A stretch of DNA of 64,000 nucleotides, taken from contig NC_091944.1 of assembly GCF_041260155.1 (NCBI RefSeq), positions 22,555,877 to 22,619,876 of the forward strand. The letters are read 5' to 3'. This DNA comes from Ptychodera flava. Taxonomy: Eukaryota > Hemichordata > Enteropneusta > Ptychoderidae. Below are positions 1-12,620 of the stretch, piece after piece (positions within the stretch are counted from its first letter, which is position 1; each line of letters opens with the position of its first letter). Made by a program: the position numbers and the translations under genes. Under the pieces are notes generated by a model that saw nothing but the letters and a program-made list of their open reading frames with translations, was not told the origin of the DNA and did no database searches.

Positions 1-1180
1 GGTGGTGAAAACGTAAAAAGCAATGTGGGTTGCCACTCTAATTACAAAAGGTCATTAAATAAGTCAATTAGTAATTTATCGACAGGATGTTGCCAAATAT
101 TTTTGCATTCTATTATAACACTGACAGATTATCACGTACCACATTTCATAAACGATACTGCCAAGTGTCAATGAACTGTATTACAACACTGTGAGATCAA
201 CATCTGTATAAAGTTTCATCGAATTTGATGAAGTGTTTCTGGACATATCTTTCTAATAAGGAAAGCTCATTACATATGTAAATTAAATATTAAGTAACAT
301 AACACTGCATAGTGTCTTTATTCAATGTTAAAGCAGTGTGAGCTCAACATCTGTATCTTGTTTCATGAAATTTGATGAACCGTTTCTCGCCATATTACGA
401 AATTACGAAAATTCATTAAATATGCAATCAGCAATTAATGGACATGACACTACTACATATTTTTACATGCCATAATACTACTTGAAGATCAACATCTATA
501 ACACGTAAATTTGAGACAGCATTTTAGGACATATCAGACTAATTATGAAAGTTCATTAAATATGCAAAATAGCAATCAATTGACACGATACTGCTTAATG
601 TCTTCTCACCGTACTACAGTACTGAAAGATCAACAACATCTGTACTATGTTTCATCACATTTGATGCAGTATTTCTGGACATAGCACACTAATTAGGAAA
701 GTTCTTTAAATATGCAAATTAGCATTTAATTTGAATGACACTGATAAATGTCTTCATTCAAATGTTAACAACATCCATATCCCACTAATTACAAGAAATT
801 TGATGAATAATTTCAACATCCATATCCCACTAATTACAAAAATTCATCAAATATGCAAATTAGGAATTAATTGACATAATACTGCTTAATGTCTTCACAC
901 AGTATTATAGTAGTGCAATATCAACATCTGTACCCTGTTTCATCAGATTTGATGCAGTGGTTCTGTATATAGCCCACTAATTATGATAGTTCATTAAATA
1001 TGCAAATTAGCAATTAATTCGCATGACACCTCTAAGTGTCTGTGTAAATTTATATGAGACTGTGTGTTAAAGATCTGTACCAAGTTTCATCAAATTTGCT
1101 GCAGTATTTCTAGAAATATCACCTTAATTACAAAAATTCATCAAGTATGCAAATTAGCAGTTAATTGATACAATACTGAC
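1..1180. repeat. Degenerate tandem repeat, ~147-bp period
   Basis: A recurring block of the form TTAAATATGCAAATTAG followed by CAATTAATTGACATGACACTG appears near 54, 264, 414, 552, 703, 845, 992 and 1139. Between copies lie CAACATCTGTA and TTTCATCAAATTTGATG motifs. Spacing is mostly 138-151 bp. The copies have diverged a lot, so this looks like an old satellite-type array. It starts before the window. No coding frame runs through it. Confidence 0.8.
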
Positions 1181-1779
1181 ATATGTCATTGTGTGCTATC
1201 AGAGCCCTGTATGACATCTTTAAAAAACGAGTTAACAAGGCGTGGAAGTATACACGAGTTCAAAATTCTTCCGAAACTTCCATTATAAAGGATGGATCCG
1301 CAGTACATGTGAAGCTTCCTTCACAATACTGGGGGGGGGGGGGGCGTTTGGCTGGAGGAATCGCGATTGCAATCTTATTTATTTTCAAATTCCCATAAAA
1401 ATCCTAAAAAAAGTTCAATCTTCCCGTTTTAAGACACGTTTTAAAATTTACTCATATTTTCTTCCGAGTTTTCAGCTGTTTGTCATTTGCAGATGACACA
1501 TCACTAGCCCTGTTGGATTTGTTACTTGGGTAGTTATCCAAATCTGGTTTGGTCAATGGTACCCATAAAAGAGCGCCCAAAGTGACGATTATGAGAGAAT
1601 ATGCAATTTGTGAATTCCTGGCTCTATTCTGCCAAACAGTGAGAAACTGAGCAATGGCAAATTTGGTGAACAATAAATAAAGTGATTTTTTCAAACATTA
1701 TTTTCATTTAAATCATCCCGGGGATATACAGAACAAGTGAATCTCTTTCCCCGAGGTATCCATAACAAGTGGTGGCTAT
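1181..1779. other. Non-coding spacer
   Basis: A run of G lies at about 1331-1344. A minus-strand open frame at 1452-1694 has one hydrophobic stretch, but it has no ATG, follows a stop directly and is not recognised. Nothing else is supported here. Confidence 0.4.
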
Positions 1780-4700
1780 TAGTCGGCTGAAAATATGGTT
1801 TGACCCTAAAAAAATTGCTACAAAAGGTTTTTCAACGGTAATTTACAGAGTCAAATGTGCTTAATAACATAATAAAAGTCTACCAAAATCTAACCACCGG
1901 AAACGCGTCATTTTCAAGATGGCGTCCAAGATGGCCGCCATATACTTAAAATGGCCTAACTACTTAAATATTAAACCTAGACGAGTGATGTCTGTGTCTA
2001 CCACCATGTTTTAGTGGTTAAGAAATCCAACTACCATATCTAGATTATAGACAAGTGGTCATAAGTCCCATAATTTGCATATTTGTACATGTATTAAAAA
2101 TTATCACTGTCACATTCTGCGTCCGGAACATGTTGCTCATGTGGATTTTCACAATTTCCAAGGTTAGGTAGTAAAGGGAAATCAACTCCACACATCGTTC
2201 ATATTTGGGTTGTTTGCATTTTGTGTATGAAATTGTGTATAATATAAGTGTATGTCATGCTTGGCTGTTTTAAGTAAAGTGTTGCTTAGCCATGGTGAGA
2301 CGTACCCGTAATCTACTTGTCTTGATGTTACTCCACACTGGAGCGGAGAGACAAGTATGACACTGCGATCCTTTGGCGCTGTGTTTTCGAAAACCGAGTT
2401 TTCTTAATAAGTCGCTTAAAATTCATTCTTGATTTGTTAGCCGTGTTGAATGGTTGATTGTTTATTTTTGGTAGTATGTTGTTTCACTTACGTTTGTTGT
2501 TCAAGTAGGGAAGCTAGAATGTCTACTGGTTGGTCTTGATGTGTTTGTGTAGGTTCGTGTGAAGTTTCGGCCAATGCAACACTAGTAACACTAGATGTAA
2601 TTTAAATTTACACAAATACACCACATAATGAGCCAGTTGAATCAGTCGGCAGAGCATGAAATCAGGAGAGATCATCAAACAATCACATAATCAAGCAGCC
2701 ACCAACGAAATACATGATAGCTCTGCTTAAAAATAATCTTAAAAAACAACACATTTGAATTCAACGATGAATTCTACTGGCAAATATGGGGGTGCTCTAT
2801 GGGGTCTCCCTCGTCGCTGAAAATAGCAGATATTACATTTCACGAGATAGAAATGAGAATAATACAGAAACACAAACAACAAATACCGACCTGGCTGAGG
2901 TTCAGGGACGATGTTTTCCTGATTTTCATCGGAACACAACACGAACTCAATGAATTCATATCAAACATCAACAAAATGCATCCTACTTTCAAATTTTCGT
3001 TTGAAAGCTCCTCTCAAGAAATCACATATTTAGACCTGACTATCTACAAAGATCGTCGATACAACAAAAAGAACATTCTCGACACCAAGACACACATAAA
3101 ACCAACAGATACATTCCAGTTCTTACAAAGAAACTCCAGCTATCCGGCAGCAACATTCAAAGGTCTGATCAAAGGTGAAACATTAAGATACATCAGAACA
3201 TGCAACAACGAAATCGATTTTACAGAGAAAGTCACACAATTTAGTGAAAAATTACAAGACACAATATAAAAATACCGCAATTATACGGTGTCCGTCACAT
3301 TTGATCAGAATTTGTACATATCAGTATGGGTACCAAAGATCAACAATAAATGTTGTTTCTATCTGACTGTTCAGTGCAGGAAAATTCTACGTTGATGTTA
3401 TGACAATGATTTCTGCAAAGTAAAACCAGAAAAACAACAAGAAATATATATACCAGAAAAACAAGAATGACAAAAGTAAATAACGTCTGAAACTTTAGGT
3501 ACTGGAGGTCAACTTTAGCAACATGCATAGCAAAAACAGCTAGTCCCTCTTAGTTTGAGCAGGTCTGTTAATATGTAACAGTTCAAAAACAATGACAGAA
3601 AATGATTCAAGGTCAGTGGAGTAGCCTGTTTCAGTCACTAGCATACCACCACTCCTACACATTTGCAGGATTTCCCTTTTTCTTACCTCATTTGCACATT
3701 TTTGACGTCCATTTGAACAACGTCACATCTCAGCCCCTGCATCTACCTGTACACCAAATACTGAGATGATAGCTTTGGCGGTAAGGGAGCTTTTGCATGT
3801 GACGGACATACATCCGCACTAACATACCCACATACATACATAGAGACACACAGACGCCACCGACTCACCATATAAGCTGTTTTTGTTATTTATGCACATA
3901 CCAAATATGAGCTAAAAATGAAATAGAACGCATTATCAGAGAAACAGATCATAAAAGCAGAAAAAGACAGCGTGGGCAACAAAAAGAAAGAAAGAACGCC
4001 ACCAACAATACAGTAGTCTTCATAACAACATATAGCCCGTACATCGAAATGACAAAAATCAAGCAAGCCCTGAGAGAAAACTGAGTGAACTTAAAAAGAC
4101 GAAACACTAAAAAAACTGTTCCAAAATCAACCAATAATCGCATATAGAAGGAACAGAAATATAGGCGATAGACTTATAAGCGCCAGACTTCACAAAAGCG
4201 ACGACAGCTCGAACTCAGGTTCACACGAACCTACAAAAACACAACAAGACCAACCAGTAGACATTCTAGCTTCCCTACTTGAACACCAAACGTAAGTGGA
4301 ACAACATACTACTAAATAAAAACAATCAACCATTCAACACGTCTCACCAATCAAGAATGAATTTTAAGCGACTGATGAAGAAAACTCTGTTTTCGAAACG
4401 CAGCGCCAAAGGATCGCAGTGTCACACTTGTCTCTCTGCTCCAGTGTGGAGTAACATCAAGACACATAGATTACGGGTACGTCTCGCCATGGCTAAGCAA
4501 CACTTTACTTAAAACAGCCAAACATGACATACACTTATATTATACACACTTTCATACACAAAACGCAAACAAACCATATATGAACGATGTGTGGAGTTGC
4601 TTTCCCTTTACTACCTAACCTCAGAAATTGTGAAAATCCACATGAGCAACATGTTCCGGACGAAGAATGTGACAGTGATTATTTTTAATACATGTACAAA

Positions 4701-5032
4701 TATGCAAATTATGGGACTTATGACCACTTGTCTATAATCTAGATATGGTAGTTTAATATGGTAGTTGGATTCCTAAACCACTAAAACATGGTGGTAGACA
4801 TACCGGTAGACATCGCTAGTCTAGGTTTAATATTTAAGTAGTTATGGCCATTTTAAGTATATGGCGGCCATCTTTGTCGCCATCTTGAAAATGACGCGTT
4901 TCCGGTGGTCAGATTTTGGTAGACTTTTACTATGTTATTTAGCACATTTGACTCTATAGAAAACCGTAGAGAAACCTTTTGTAGCAATTTTTTGGGGTAA
5001 GGTCCTTTTTTTTTCATAAATGCAGCCGACTA
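1780..5032 (+). mobile_element. Penelope-like element with long inverted ends, copy A
   Basis: The ends are TAGTCGGCTG and its inverted match CAGCCGACTA. They open inverted arms of about 0.8 kb (1780-2561 and about 4211-5032). The interior carries Penelope-type reverse transcriptase sequence on the plus strand, and further C-terminal Penelope-like sequence near 3930-4260 (IIAYRRNRNIGDRLISARL type). The left arm is an inverted copy of the element's own 3' end, an arrangement known for Penelope-like elements. No clear target duplication is seen. The coding part is broken and has an unrelated-looking stretch inside it. A second copy lies at 45735-49511. The arms carry repeated AAGATGGC-type motifs near 1916-1940. 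Confidence 0.75.
2730..3270 (+). pseudogene. Penelope-like reverse transcriptase fragment
   Basis: The frame reads FNDEFYWQIWGCSMGSP, matching the family's primer-grip and 'MG' block, and then RFRDDVFLIFIGT, where FRDD stands at the usual YVDD-type catalytic position. It continues with HPTFKFSFE and EITYLDLTIYK, the block that usually follows in Penelope-like enzymes. Only the palm-to-thumb part is continuous. The N-terminal fingers and a GIY-YIG nuclease domain were not found. Reverse transcriptase identity is firm; Penelope-like rather than LINE is my family judgement from the order of the blocks. Confidence 0.75.
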
Positions 5033-5802
5033 TATGAAAAGTTTATCATTATCTTGGCTGGTATCTAGACTCTGTTGGTGGAAAATCATAGTTATTTTGC
5101 ATGCAATGCGCAGTGAAATCAAATGAATGGTAGAGGGTTGATTGTCTCTTGTATTTCTTATATTTATTCATAAACGATTTTCTTTTCATATCCTTCGATT
5201 TATTCTTTAAAGATTTCGTGATATCGTATGTTGTCAATATTTTTATTGCCGCCTCCTCTGATACGACTTTATGCAAGCTTTTCTCAGCAGCTTGCGTGGC
5301 CCTTATCAGTTAGGTGGCGCTGTGATGTGTATGATGGACACATTCTACATGTAGTCTAAGGATGTTTAATATGAGGGTCGTCGTCCACAGCCCCGTTCAC
5401 AATGGGGAAATGTCACTTCCTGAAACGCACTTTTTATTGCTTGTTGACAATCGTCTTGCAATCGATATCACGCGATCCCCTTTTCAGCTTGCTGACGAAA
5501 GGGGCATTGTATGAAGGCATGCCAATCAAGTCATTCAAGGACATGTACGTGAATAGCACTGCATAATAATAAGGGGAACTTTTTATTTTATTTTTCGTTT
5601 GCACTCTTCGATGGAGAGAGTGCGAATATGACAAAAATGTTTCATAATTCTTGAAAAAAAACGGAAGGCTTGACACGGGATATATCGGGTTTTCTTTGCC
5701 CTCGAAAGTAGTTTTGCTCGATTTGATGATGACATGGTATTTTTTCAAGTCATGTATTTCAAAAGACAACGTTCTTTGTGCATGGCAAGACTCGTCTGTT
5801 AA
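5033..5802. other. Spacer, nothing recognised
   Basis: A 111-codon minus-strand open frame (5434-5769) has no recognisable domain and no good ATG start. The rest shows no repeat or gene signal. Confidence 0.35.
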
Positions 5803-6209
5803 GGGACCGTCTCAGATTGTCGCATAAGTTCAAGAAACGAAATTCCTATCTTTACATCAAAACCCCCTCCCCCCTAAACGAAAGTTCAAAACTGCGAAAT
5901 GTTGTTGTCTACCAGAGAGCCACTGAGGAATTTGTATCCACTGAGCACATTACATCGTCAAGTAATCGATCAAATTTGAGTACTAACCATGGGAAGACGC
6001 GAACGAGTTGGAAACAGTTACAGCAAAATGTGTTGGTACAAGTGTGTACTTTTTTGTAATTTTTACACACTAGATGTAAAGAGTACATGTAACTACAAAA
6101 TAAAAGTGCGAAATATGAAGTTCACTTATTGAATGGAGATCAAACCCTGTCCCCAGTAAACGAACGAATTTCGCTTTTTTTAACTTATGTGACAATCTGA
6201 GACGGTCCC
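5803..6209. mobile_element. MITE with ~43-bp inverted ends
   Basis: The left end GGGACCGTCTCAGATTGTC is matched in inverse by GACAATCTGAGACGGTCCC on the right. The similarity runs about 43 bp inward with a few mismatches. The interior (~320 bp) has no transposase. No clear target duplication was found, so the superfamily is open. Confidence 0.75.
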
Positions 6210-6341
6210 CAACGTCTGCCTGTTTACGTCTGTATGGCCCGTGAAATGAAATGCGGGCGTCTTTTACCAGTAAGCAAATATGAAAGCCTGTTTTGACTTC
6301 GAGAAAGATTCTGATGTTTACGCTTGCCCTCCTTCCTTCGT

Positions 6342-6342
<1 letters not shown>

Positions 6343-6412
<70 letters not shown>
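6343..6412. repeat. (CT)n microsatellite
   Basis: An uninterrupted run of about 35 CT units. The short open frame over it is an artefact of the repeat. Confidence 0.97.
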
Positions 6413-6417
<5 letters not shown>

Positions 6418-7178
6418 CCCTCTATAAGAATTTATATTTCGTTACAGATCTGCAATTCGTAAAAAAAAAAACCAACGGAAAGAGAAAAGCGTTAGAATGA
6501 AAAATAAAAAAATTGCATCAGTAGATTTGCTCAGCTAACAGCCCAGTGCCTTAGAGGTGAATTCAAAATGATGTTGATCAGAAAATCAAAATGGAATGGT
6601 AGCTAAAAGGAAGAATACATAAGGCCCCATAAACGAAGATATTGAATACATTTTGCAAATCACTACAGCGATAGGTTGTGACGAGTGGCTTTTTGTAGGC
6701 AAATGGCGACTGGGTCCCAGGCACTCCATAATAATGATTATGCTTTGTCATTGCCGAACTGGTGTTTACCTGGAGATGTTAATGTGCAGTGGTAAATGCG
6801 TCACGCGAAAGGAATGTCTCGTCATGCATTTGTCATTTACAAAGACGTTGTCAGGACTCGACCTCTTGTATGCACAACATGGAAGGTACCAACCTGTCAA
6901 CTCCACCTAACAAATTGCAATGTATGTATTAAGGTGCAGACCTCATTAGCATTCAAATAATGGGTTTTATTGGTTACGAATGGAAAGGCTGACGCAAGAG
7001 TTAATTACGCATTCTTTAGATCACGATTTTTTTTCATATTTCATATTATTATGGCAGATTGTAGAACACTTTTTAGGGTACGTCGTGCATTGTGGGGAAG
7101 TTTGACAGACGTTCACTGAAAAAGCCACGTTAACACAAGTTACTAACATTGACCATAAGCAAAACTATCCTGTTTTAA

Positions 7179-7263
7179 CCCTTTCACCACCATGGTTTGT
7201 CCCAAGTCCATTGTTTTCTATGGTAAAGATAGACCTGTATACAGGGAACTGGGGGTGAAAGGG
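7179..7263. mobile_element. 85-bp piggyBac-like MITE, copy 1
   Basis: A short palindromic-ended sequence starts CCCTTTCACCACCATGG and ends GGGGGTGAAAGGG. It is flanked by TTAA on the left and TTAT on the right. Nearly the same 85 bp recurs at 39742-39826, and diverged relatives lie at 43081 and 21157. TTAA target sites and CCCTTT ends are typical of piggyBac-type non-autonomous elements. Confidence 0.75.
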
Positions 7264-7450
7264 TTATGGGTTAAATTTGCTCCGTCTGAGTATGTGTAGA
7301 ATGCAATGCTTGTAGAAACATGTCCAAACCCTGTATAATGGCACAGTCCCACTACGCTTGAAGGACTGTTCAAATGTTGTTTTTCACTACCTAATTGAAA
7401 GCTTATCGGAGTCTAAATAGCTCAATTACTCTAGATATATATCCGCCATC

Positions 7451-7503
7451 TTGTTGTTGTTGTTGCTGTTGTCGTCGTCGTCGCTGTTGTTGTTGTTGTT
7501 GTA
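7451..7503. repeat. Trinucleotide repeat (GTT/GTC)n
   Basis: Mixed GTT, GCT and GTC units, with a pure GTC core of four. On the minus strand this gives a glutamine/arginine run that is not part of a supported gene. Confidence 0.9.
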
Positions 7504-7539
7504 GGTGTTCACATTCAGATTTGTAATTTCGGGGAACTT

Positions 7540-7945
7540 TCACATCTGTGGTCAAAAAACCATCTTCTCTGAAATCGCATGTCTGACTGTTTTTATGCTT
7601 GAAATGCATATTCCTAGGGGCAACCTTAGTTGAGTGTCTTCAAATTGTGGTGAAATTATCATTTGTGTATTTTTGGATCATTTTTTCCTGAAATCACTTC
7701 TCCAATTGCTTTAAAACAACTTTGTTCAAATTGTGGTAAAACTTGCATATTTTGTTTCTATTGGGCAATATACAAATACAAATTAGGGCATTTCCTTTTC
7801 CTGGTCCAAAACTATCTTATTGACATTGCTGGTCAGAGTGCTTTGAAATTTAACATGAAGGTTCTAAGAGATGATTTATATCAGTTTATTCAAATTGGGC
7901 AAAAATCTGGAATATTGTATTTTTGGGATAATTTTTCTCGTTTTA
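7540..7945. repeat. Degenerate tandem repeat, roughly 100-bp period
   Basis: Blocks of the form TTCAAATTGTGGTAAAA followed by TATTTTTGG and CTGAAATC recur about every 95-115 bp, in at least three diverged copies. The 95-codon plus-strand frame here is explained by the repeat and has no recognised domain. Confidence 0.5.
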
Positions 7946-9659
7946 AGTAAAATAAAATAAAATGCCAAATATCTCATTCTTGAATTTATTTATCTTGAGC
8001 AATAACTGTGACCTCAAAGGCAATAATAAATCGTTTTCTTTCTTTCTCTTTGATTAATTACCAAATATTGTTTACATGCAATACAATATTGCAAGTAGAC
8101 ATTTTAAGGTTGGTATAGTAGATTGCATAACTAATTTTGATGTACCAGTCTGCATGGTGTTGTATGTGTCCTTGCAACAGTTGCCTACCAATACATACTT
8201 GATATTGTACTTGATGTACTGTACATCAAGATTAGTCCATATGCACCTGACATTATAATTATTACAACCTAAGGCCAATATAAGCTATTAGATATCGTAT
8301 GGACACTCACTCTGGCCAGTCACATCTAACCAGATATGATCAAAGTGTCAGTGACGCTAATTTTAAAAATACAGTTTTTAATTCATTGCTATTATTTTTG
8401 TATCATTCATAACTGCACAAAATGCTTCAGTACATTTCCCAAATAATTGAGGAGCCCCTCTTGTTCCTTTCCGCATTTTGAGCAATCCCCTATGCTTGTA
8501 GCTTTCAATTTTAAGTGCCCTCCCCTGCCCGAATTCTTCGACGTAAATAATAACGGCTGCCTCAGGGGGTATTTTTACATGGGAACTTAAGGGTGTTTAC
8601 TATTTAGTCAGTGTCCCTTTCATGAACTTGCTGTAAAATGAGTGGTTGTCCAGTGCGTACCGTGTGCGCCTATACATCGCGATCGTTGTTGACAAGGCAC
8701 CGCGTAAACCACAGACAATAGAGGAGGGGATTACTGTGCATGCATACAGTCTGAGAGGAGGGGGCAAACTGTGGGGGCGCTGTCTATAAAAAATGACGTC
8801 ATTTTGCCTTCAAAACAAATATGGCGGGAGCCATGTCATCCTGGATACACCGTATTCAAAATACGGACTTGGAATACACTCTCTAGGACTTTGGAATCTC
8901 TAATTGATAGGTAATTGTTTTCTCGGATATTTACTTTTGGCGATGAAAGTGATTTACGGCTTGAATAAATTTCAGATACAAGGATTTCGAACTTGTTCAG
9001 TCTGACTCGATGGTCCACTAAACTTGTGTTTCCATGTTTGGTCTTGATTACGGAGCAGCTAAGGAGCCTTACATGTTGTGAACAGTCGTGAAACTTTACA
9101 GGTCGTGGCACTTATAGGAAAGAAATGCGTGTGCCAATTTTGAACCCCCTAGCTTCATTGGACCAGAATTCGTCCCATACTGTATGGAGGCCGGTCACAG
9201 CGCTATAGCGAATCTGTACACACTGCACAGTGTAGCTCTGCATGACAGGGCTGTGTGTTACCGGCGTTGTACACGGCCTATGCACAGTGAAGCTTTGATC
9301 ATTCGCACACGGTTATTTTAACCGTGATTCGCATGAGTTTTTCCTTGCTTGATTAAAACAATCATGGAACATTTCTTCACGCGAATATTGTTAAATACAG
9401 TATATAAACCAGGATTAAAATATTGTAGTGATATTTCCGTTCACTGTATTTTTGTGGGTTTTTTTTGCTGCGTTTTCCGATCAGCTGACGCATGTTTTAC
9501 ATTGCAAATATTTGAACCTGATGAACTGCTCAATACATAACTTGTTTAAACCGCCTTTTTTGTTCTTTTTTTTCTTTTTTTTTTTTTTTAATTTTTGTAT
9601 TTGTATATTTTTAAGGGGGTTCAGTGTGTTGTCTAGACCATGTTTTAAAGATACTGAGC
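7946..9659. other. Spacer; possible promoter-like patch
   Basis: No gene is supported. At 8784-8801 a TATAAAAA stretch runs into a perfect CRE palindrome TGACGTCA, 19 bp before an ATGGCGGGA. The frame from that ATG closes after 20 codons, so no product is called. A T-rich run lies at about 9560-9590. Confidence 0.3.
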
Positions 9660-12620
9660 ATGCAGAGCTTACTCAACATCACTGTTCTCACAATCCAGTT
9701 CATTTTCAACTTCACTAGTACTATTTATTTCATATATGTCTCTTCCTTCCAACTCTACAACATATTCTTCAGGCAGATCATATTCTTCCTCCTCTTCTAA
9801 AATTATTTCTACTTCATCATCCTCACTATCTACATTCATTTCCTCTAACAATAACTCATTTGTGGCTTCTAATGTGTCTCTATCAGTGACAGTGTCTTCA
9901 GTATTGCTAGCCTTTGTATTTAAACAGTTTCTACAAGTACATCCAGGCCCACACAGAGCGTCATGTTTTTTGCATCTACAGCGTTTTGTTTCACAACCTG
10001 TTTTACAAGCACAACCCTTTGTAAATTGATTGACATTAGCCTCTGCAGCAGCAACATTTTCATCACTGTCCTATAGAATTGCCAAATTGTTACCAGTCAA
10101 TTTAAAGCCATGTTCTGAATATTTTGGGAGTGAAATGACAGAGGTGTGTGCTTGACTCCACAGTTTTGAAATAAAACAAGAGCGAAGCCAGTGATACTGA
10201 AGCGCTGTTGCATTTGGAATGCACTCCTCTTCATTTCTTATTCCGAAACATCTCTGAGCGTTCTTTTTTACTTTGTGTTATCAGACAGACAAAATTCCAG
10301 AGAACAGGATCAATTTCGTTTACCAATTTTTTGAGATCAATAGAAGATAAATTTGGGATTTTCTGGTATTTATCAATAAAGTTTGCTGCTTGAGAGTGAA
10401 GTCTGTCTGACAAGTTTTCAGCAACTGAAAACAAGAGAGATATTGTGCTTGGACTTGTTGCAGTCATGTTCCGTGTAAGCTCAGCTCTAAGCGCAGAACA
10501 GGCCGTTTCTAAATTATTGACAGTTTTTGACATATTAAAATACTGTTTGTGAAGAATGTCCCTAGTATTTGCACCATATCTTAAAATGAGAGTGCCGTTG
10601 TACAATGCCTCCAGATTTCACAGTAGAAAATGAGATGTGGTGGCCATAAATCTTTGCCATTTCCAATTTCAAAAATGTAGCTGACCTCTCAGTGTAAAAT
10701 TCCAAAGGCCTATCATTATTACCTTTCTCTGTATAAAGTTCTGAGATCTGTTCAATGTAGTGAGACTTTACTTCTGTCAAGAGAAGTGGCTCTCTATTGA
10801 CAAGCTTTTTACAGACTAAATGACCTACCCTAGAAATAGCAACTTCTTCGATATCCCCTGAAATTACATCATTGATTTTTTGTTTCAAAGATTCATTTAT
10901 CTTTATAAGACTATCATTATCAGAAACATGACCATGCTGTTGTTGTTTGAGAGCATTGGTGAAACGATAGAGTTTCATATAACAACACATACATATAGGA
11001 CTGTCTGATTTCAATGCCAAATTTGGATAATCCCCTTGCTCTCTAAAATTATCGAGCAAAAAAAAACATCAGGTGGATGTCTAACCTGACCATACAGACA
11101 CCGATTACACTCAGGCATTACACAATGTACTCTGTGCCGTTTTGCCCATAGGGATAATGCTCTGCACACAAAGGTGCATGTACTGGTATTTCTATTTCAG
11201 GATCATTGACAGCAAAGTTAAACAAAGCCCTAAACAACTGTTTGTCATCTATATTATTTGTTTTAACACTCTCATTGTCACAAACTGTACACTTGCTTTG
11301 CGGTCTTCGCCTTAGATCCACATTTTGTGTGGGATCTTTACCCTCTAAGTACTGACTGAATGCTTTGTCAAGGACATGATTACATGCATTACAGATACAC
11401 ATGTTAGCAGCTATGGCATAGTTTTTTTCTAACCAAGTCAAGTATCTTTCTTCCTTTTTTGTCTTATGATACCATTTAACTGCAGAAACCTTGCCACATT
11501 TACCACAAGGGCCACAATCAGTTTTATCTGGATGAGCTTCCTTGACCCTGGGTTTACCGCCTCCCTTGCCAGAGATGTGCACTCTCACTACACCACCTTT
11601 GCTTGGTATTCTGTGTATCAAGGGTCGCCCATTACACAATAGTTTGAAATCATCTTCCTTCATTTTTGTGATTTGTGCAACTCTACGCTTTAATTTTGGA
11701 ACATGACTTGATTTGAGACGGACTTTGAAAATATGGTCTTCACTGATGACTTGTATGACATGCGCAGACATCATATTTATTGATTTCCGTAACTTTGTTT
11801 CAATGTCATTGAGTAGAAAATGCTGTCTTCCTTTCTGTTGATGCAGTTGCATACATCTGCCAGTGCTTTCTAATCAGTCAGTTGATTCACTACAAACTTG
11901 TGTTTCAATTTCATATTTGCTAACGACCTGACACATTTTTACTTATCTGTAAGTCTTTGAACTGATAACAACAAATTCCTGGTTTTGCAAGAAAAGTTTG
12001 TTTCCTGTACTTTCTCTTTTTTATGCCTGTATACTAAGTAAACCCTCTTGAGCAATTTGAGCATTTTTATATAGGCTTGCACATGTTTAGCAGTTAACGA
12101 GCCTAAGGTAGATGATAAAGGTGTCAGAGTATGTGCTAATTTTTGCAATTTTGTCAGTCGCATAGTGGCCAATTGTTTAATTTTTTTAAGACCAACTGTC
12201 AATGGTAATCTACAAACACCAATTTCATAGAACAAGTTGTTTATGTTAAGACTTTTCTTACTGTCACTGTTCAGAAGGATGCTTCTCTTGATTTTTTCGC
12301 ACATGCGATAAGAATCATTATCAACATGCTTTCTGACCCATAATTTCCCCGACAAACTATCCTTTTCACTCTTACTGAGCTTATCTAGCCGTTTTACCTT
12401 CAAGGCCCAAAAATATACTGTCTGAGACTTCATTCTTACTATGAACAGCCTTAATCTATTTGTAACAATGCCTTCAACTATATTGTTGACTTTGTCAGAC
12501 AACTCACACTGTATGTCAGAACTGACTAAGTAAGCCGATGAATGAGGAGGAAAGAAGGAAAAACCATATAAAAAGCTCTCCGGAAATAACCACTGATTAC
12601 CAACCACAATTCACTTTCGT
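9660..12620 (-). pseudogene. Decayed intronless gene: ubiquitin-like fold, Cys clusters and CXC-type C-terminus
   Basis: Successive minus-strand reading segments read like one protein interrupted about five times. From the N-terminus: an unrecognised ~220-residue segment (12607-11939). Next (11852-11118) comes a ubiquitin-like stretch with FKLLCNGRPLIHRIP, ending in a GKGGGK tail, followed by paired cysteines (CGPCGKCGK, CICNAC, CTVC). Then a helical middle part (about 11100-10240) with CMCC. Last, an ALQYHWLRSCF block and a CXC-type cluster CACKTGCETKRCRCKKHD plus CGPGCTCRNC (about 10020-9920), closed by a very acidic tail. Similar 'HWLR...W' plus CXC cassettes occur, as I recall, in expanded marine-invertebrate gene families, possibly mobile. 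No terminal repeats were found. Function is unknown. It has no visible introns, unlike the two host genes downstream. Confidence 0.55.

Noticed and set aside
1452-1694. Minus-strand 80-codon frame with one hydrophobic helix
   Set aside because: It has no ATG, is preceded directly by a stop, and has no family match that I know.
5434-5769. Minus-strand 111-codon frame
   Set aside because: No recognisable domain, no ATG start, and it runs into a MITE.
7403-7609. Glutamine-rich minus-strand frame
   Set aside because: It is an artefact of the GTT/GTC trinucleotide repeat.
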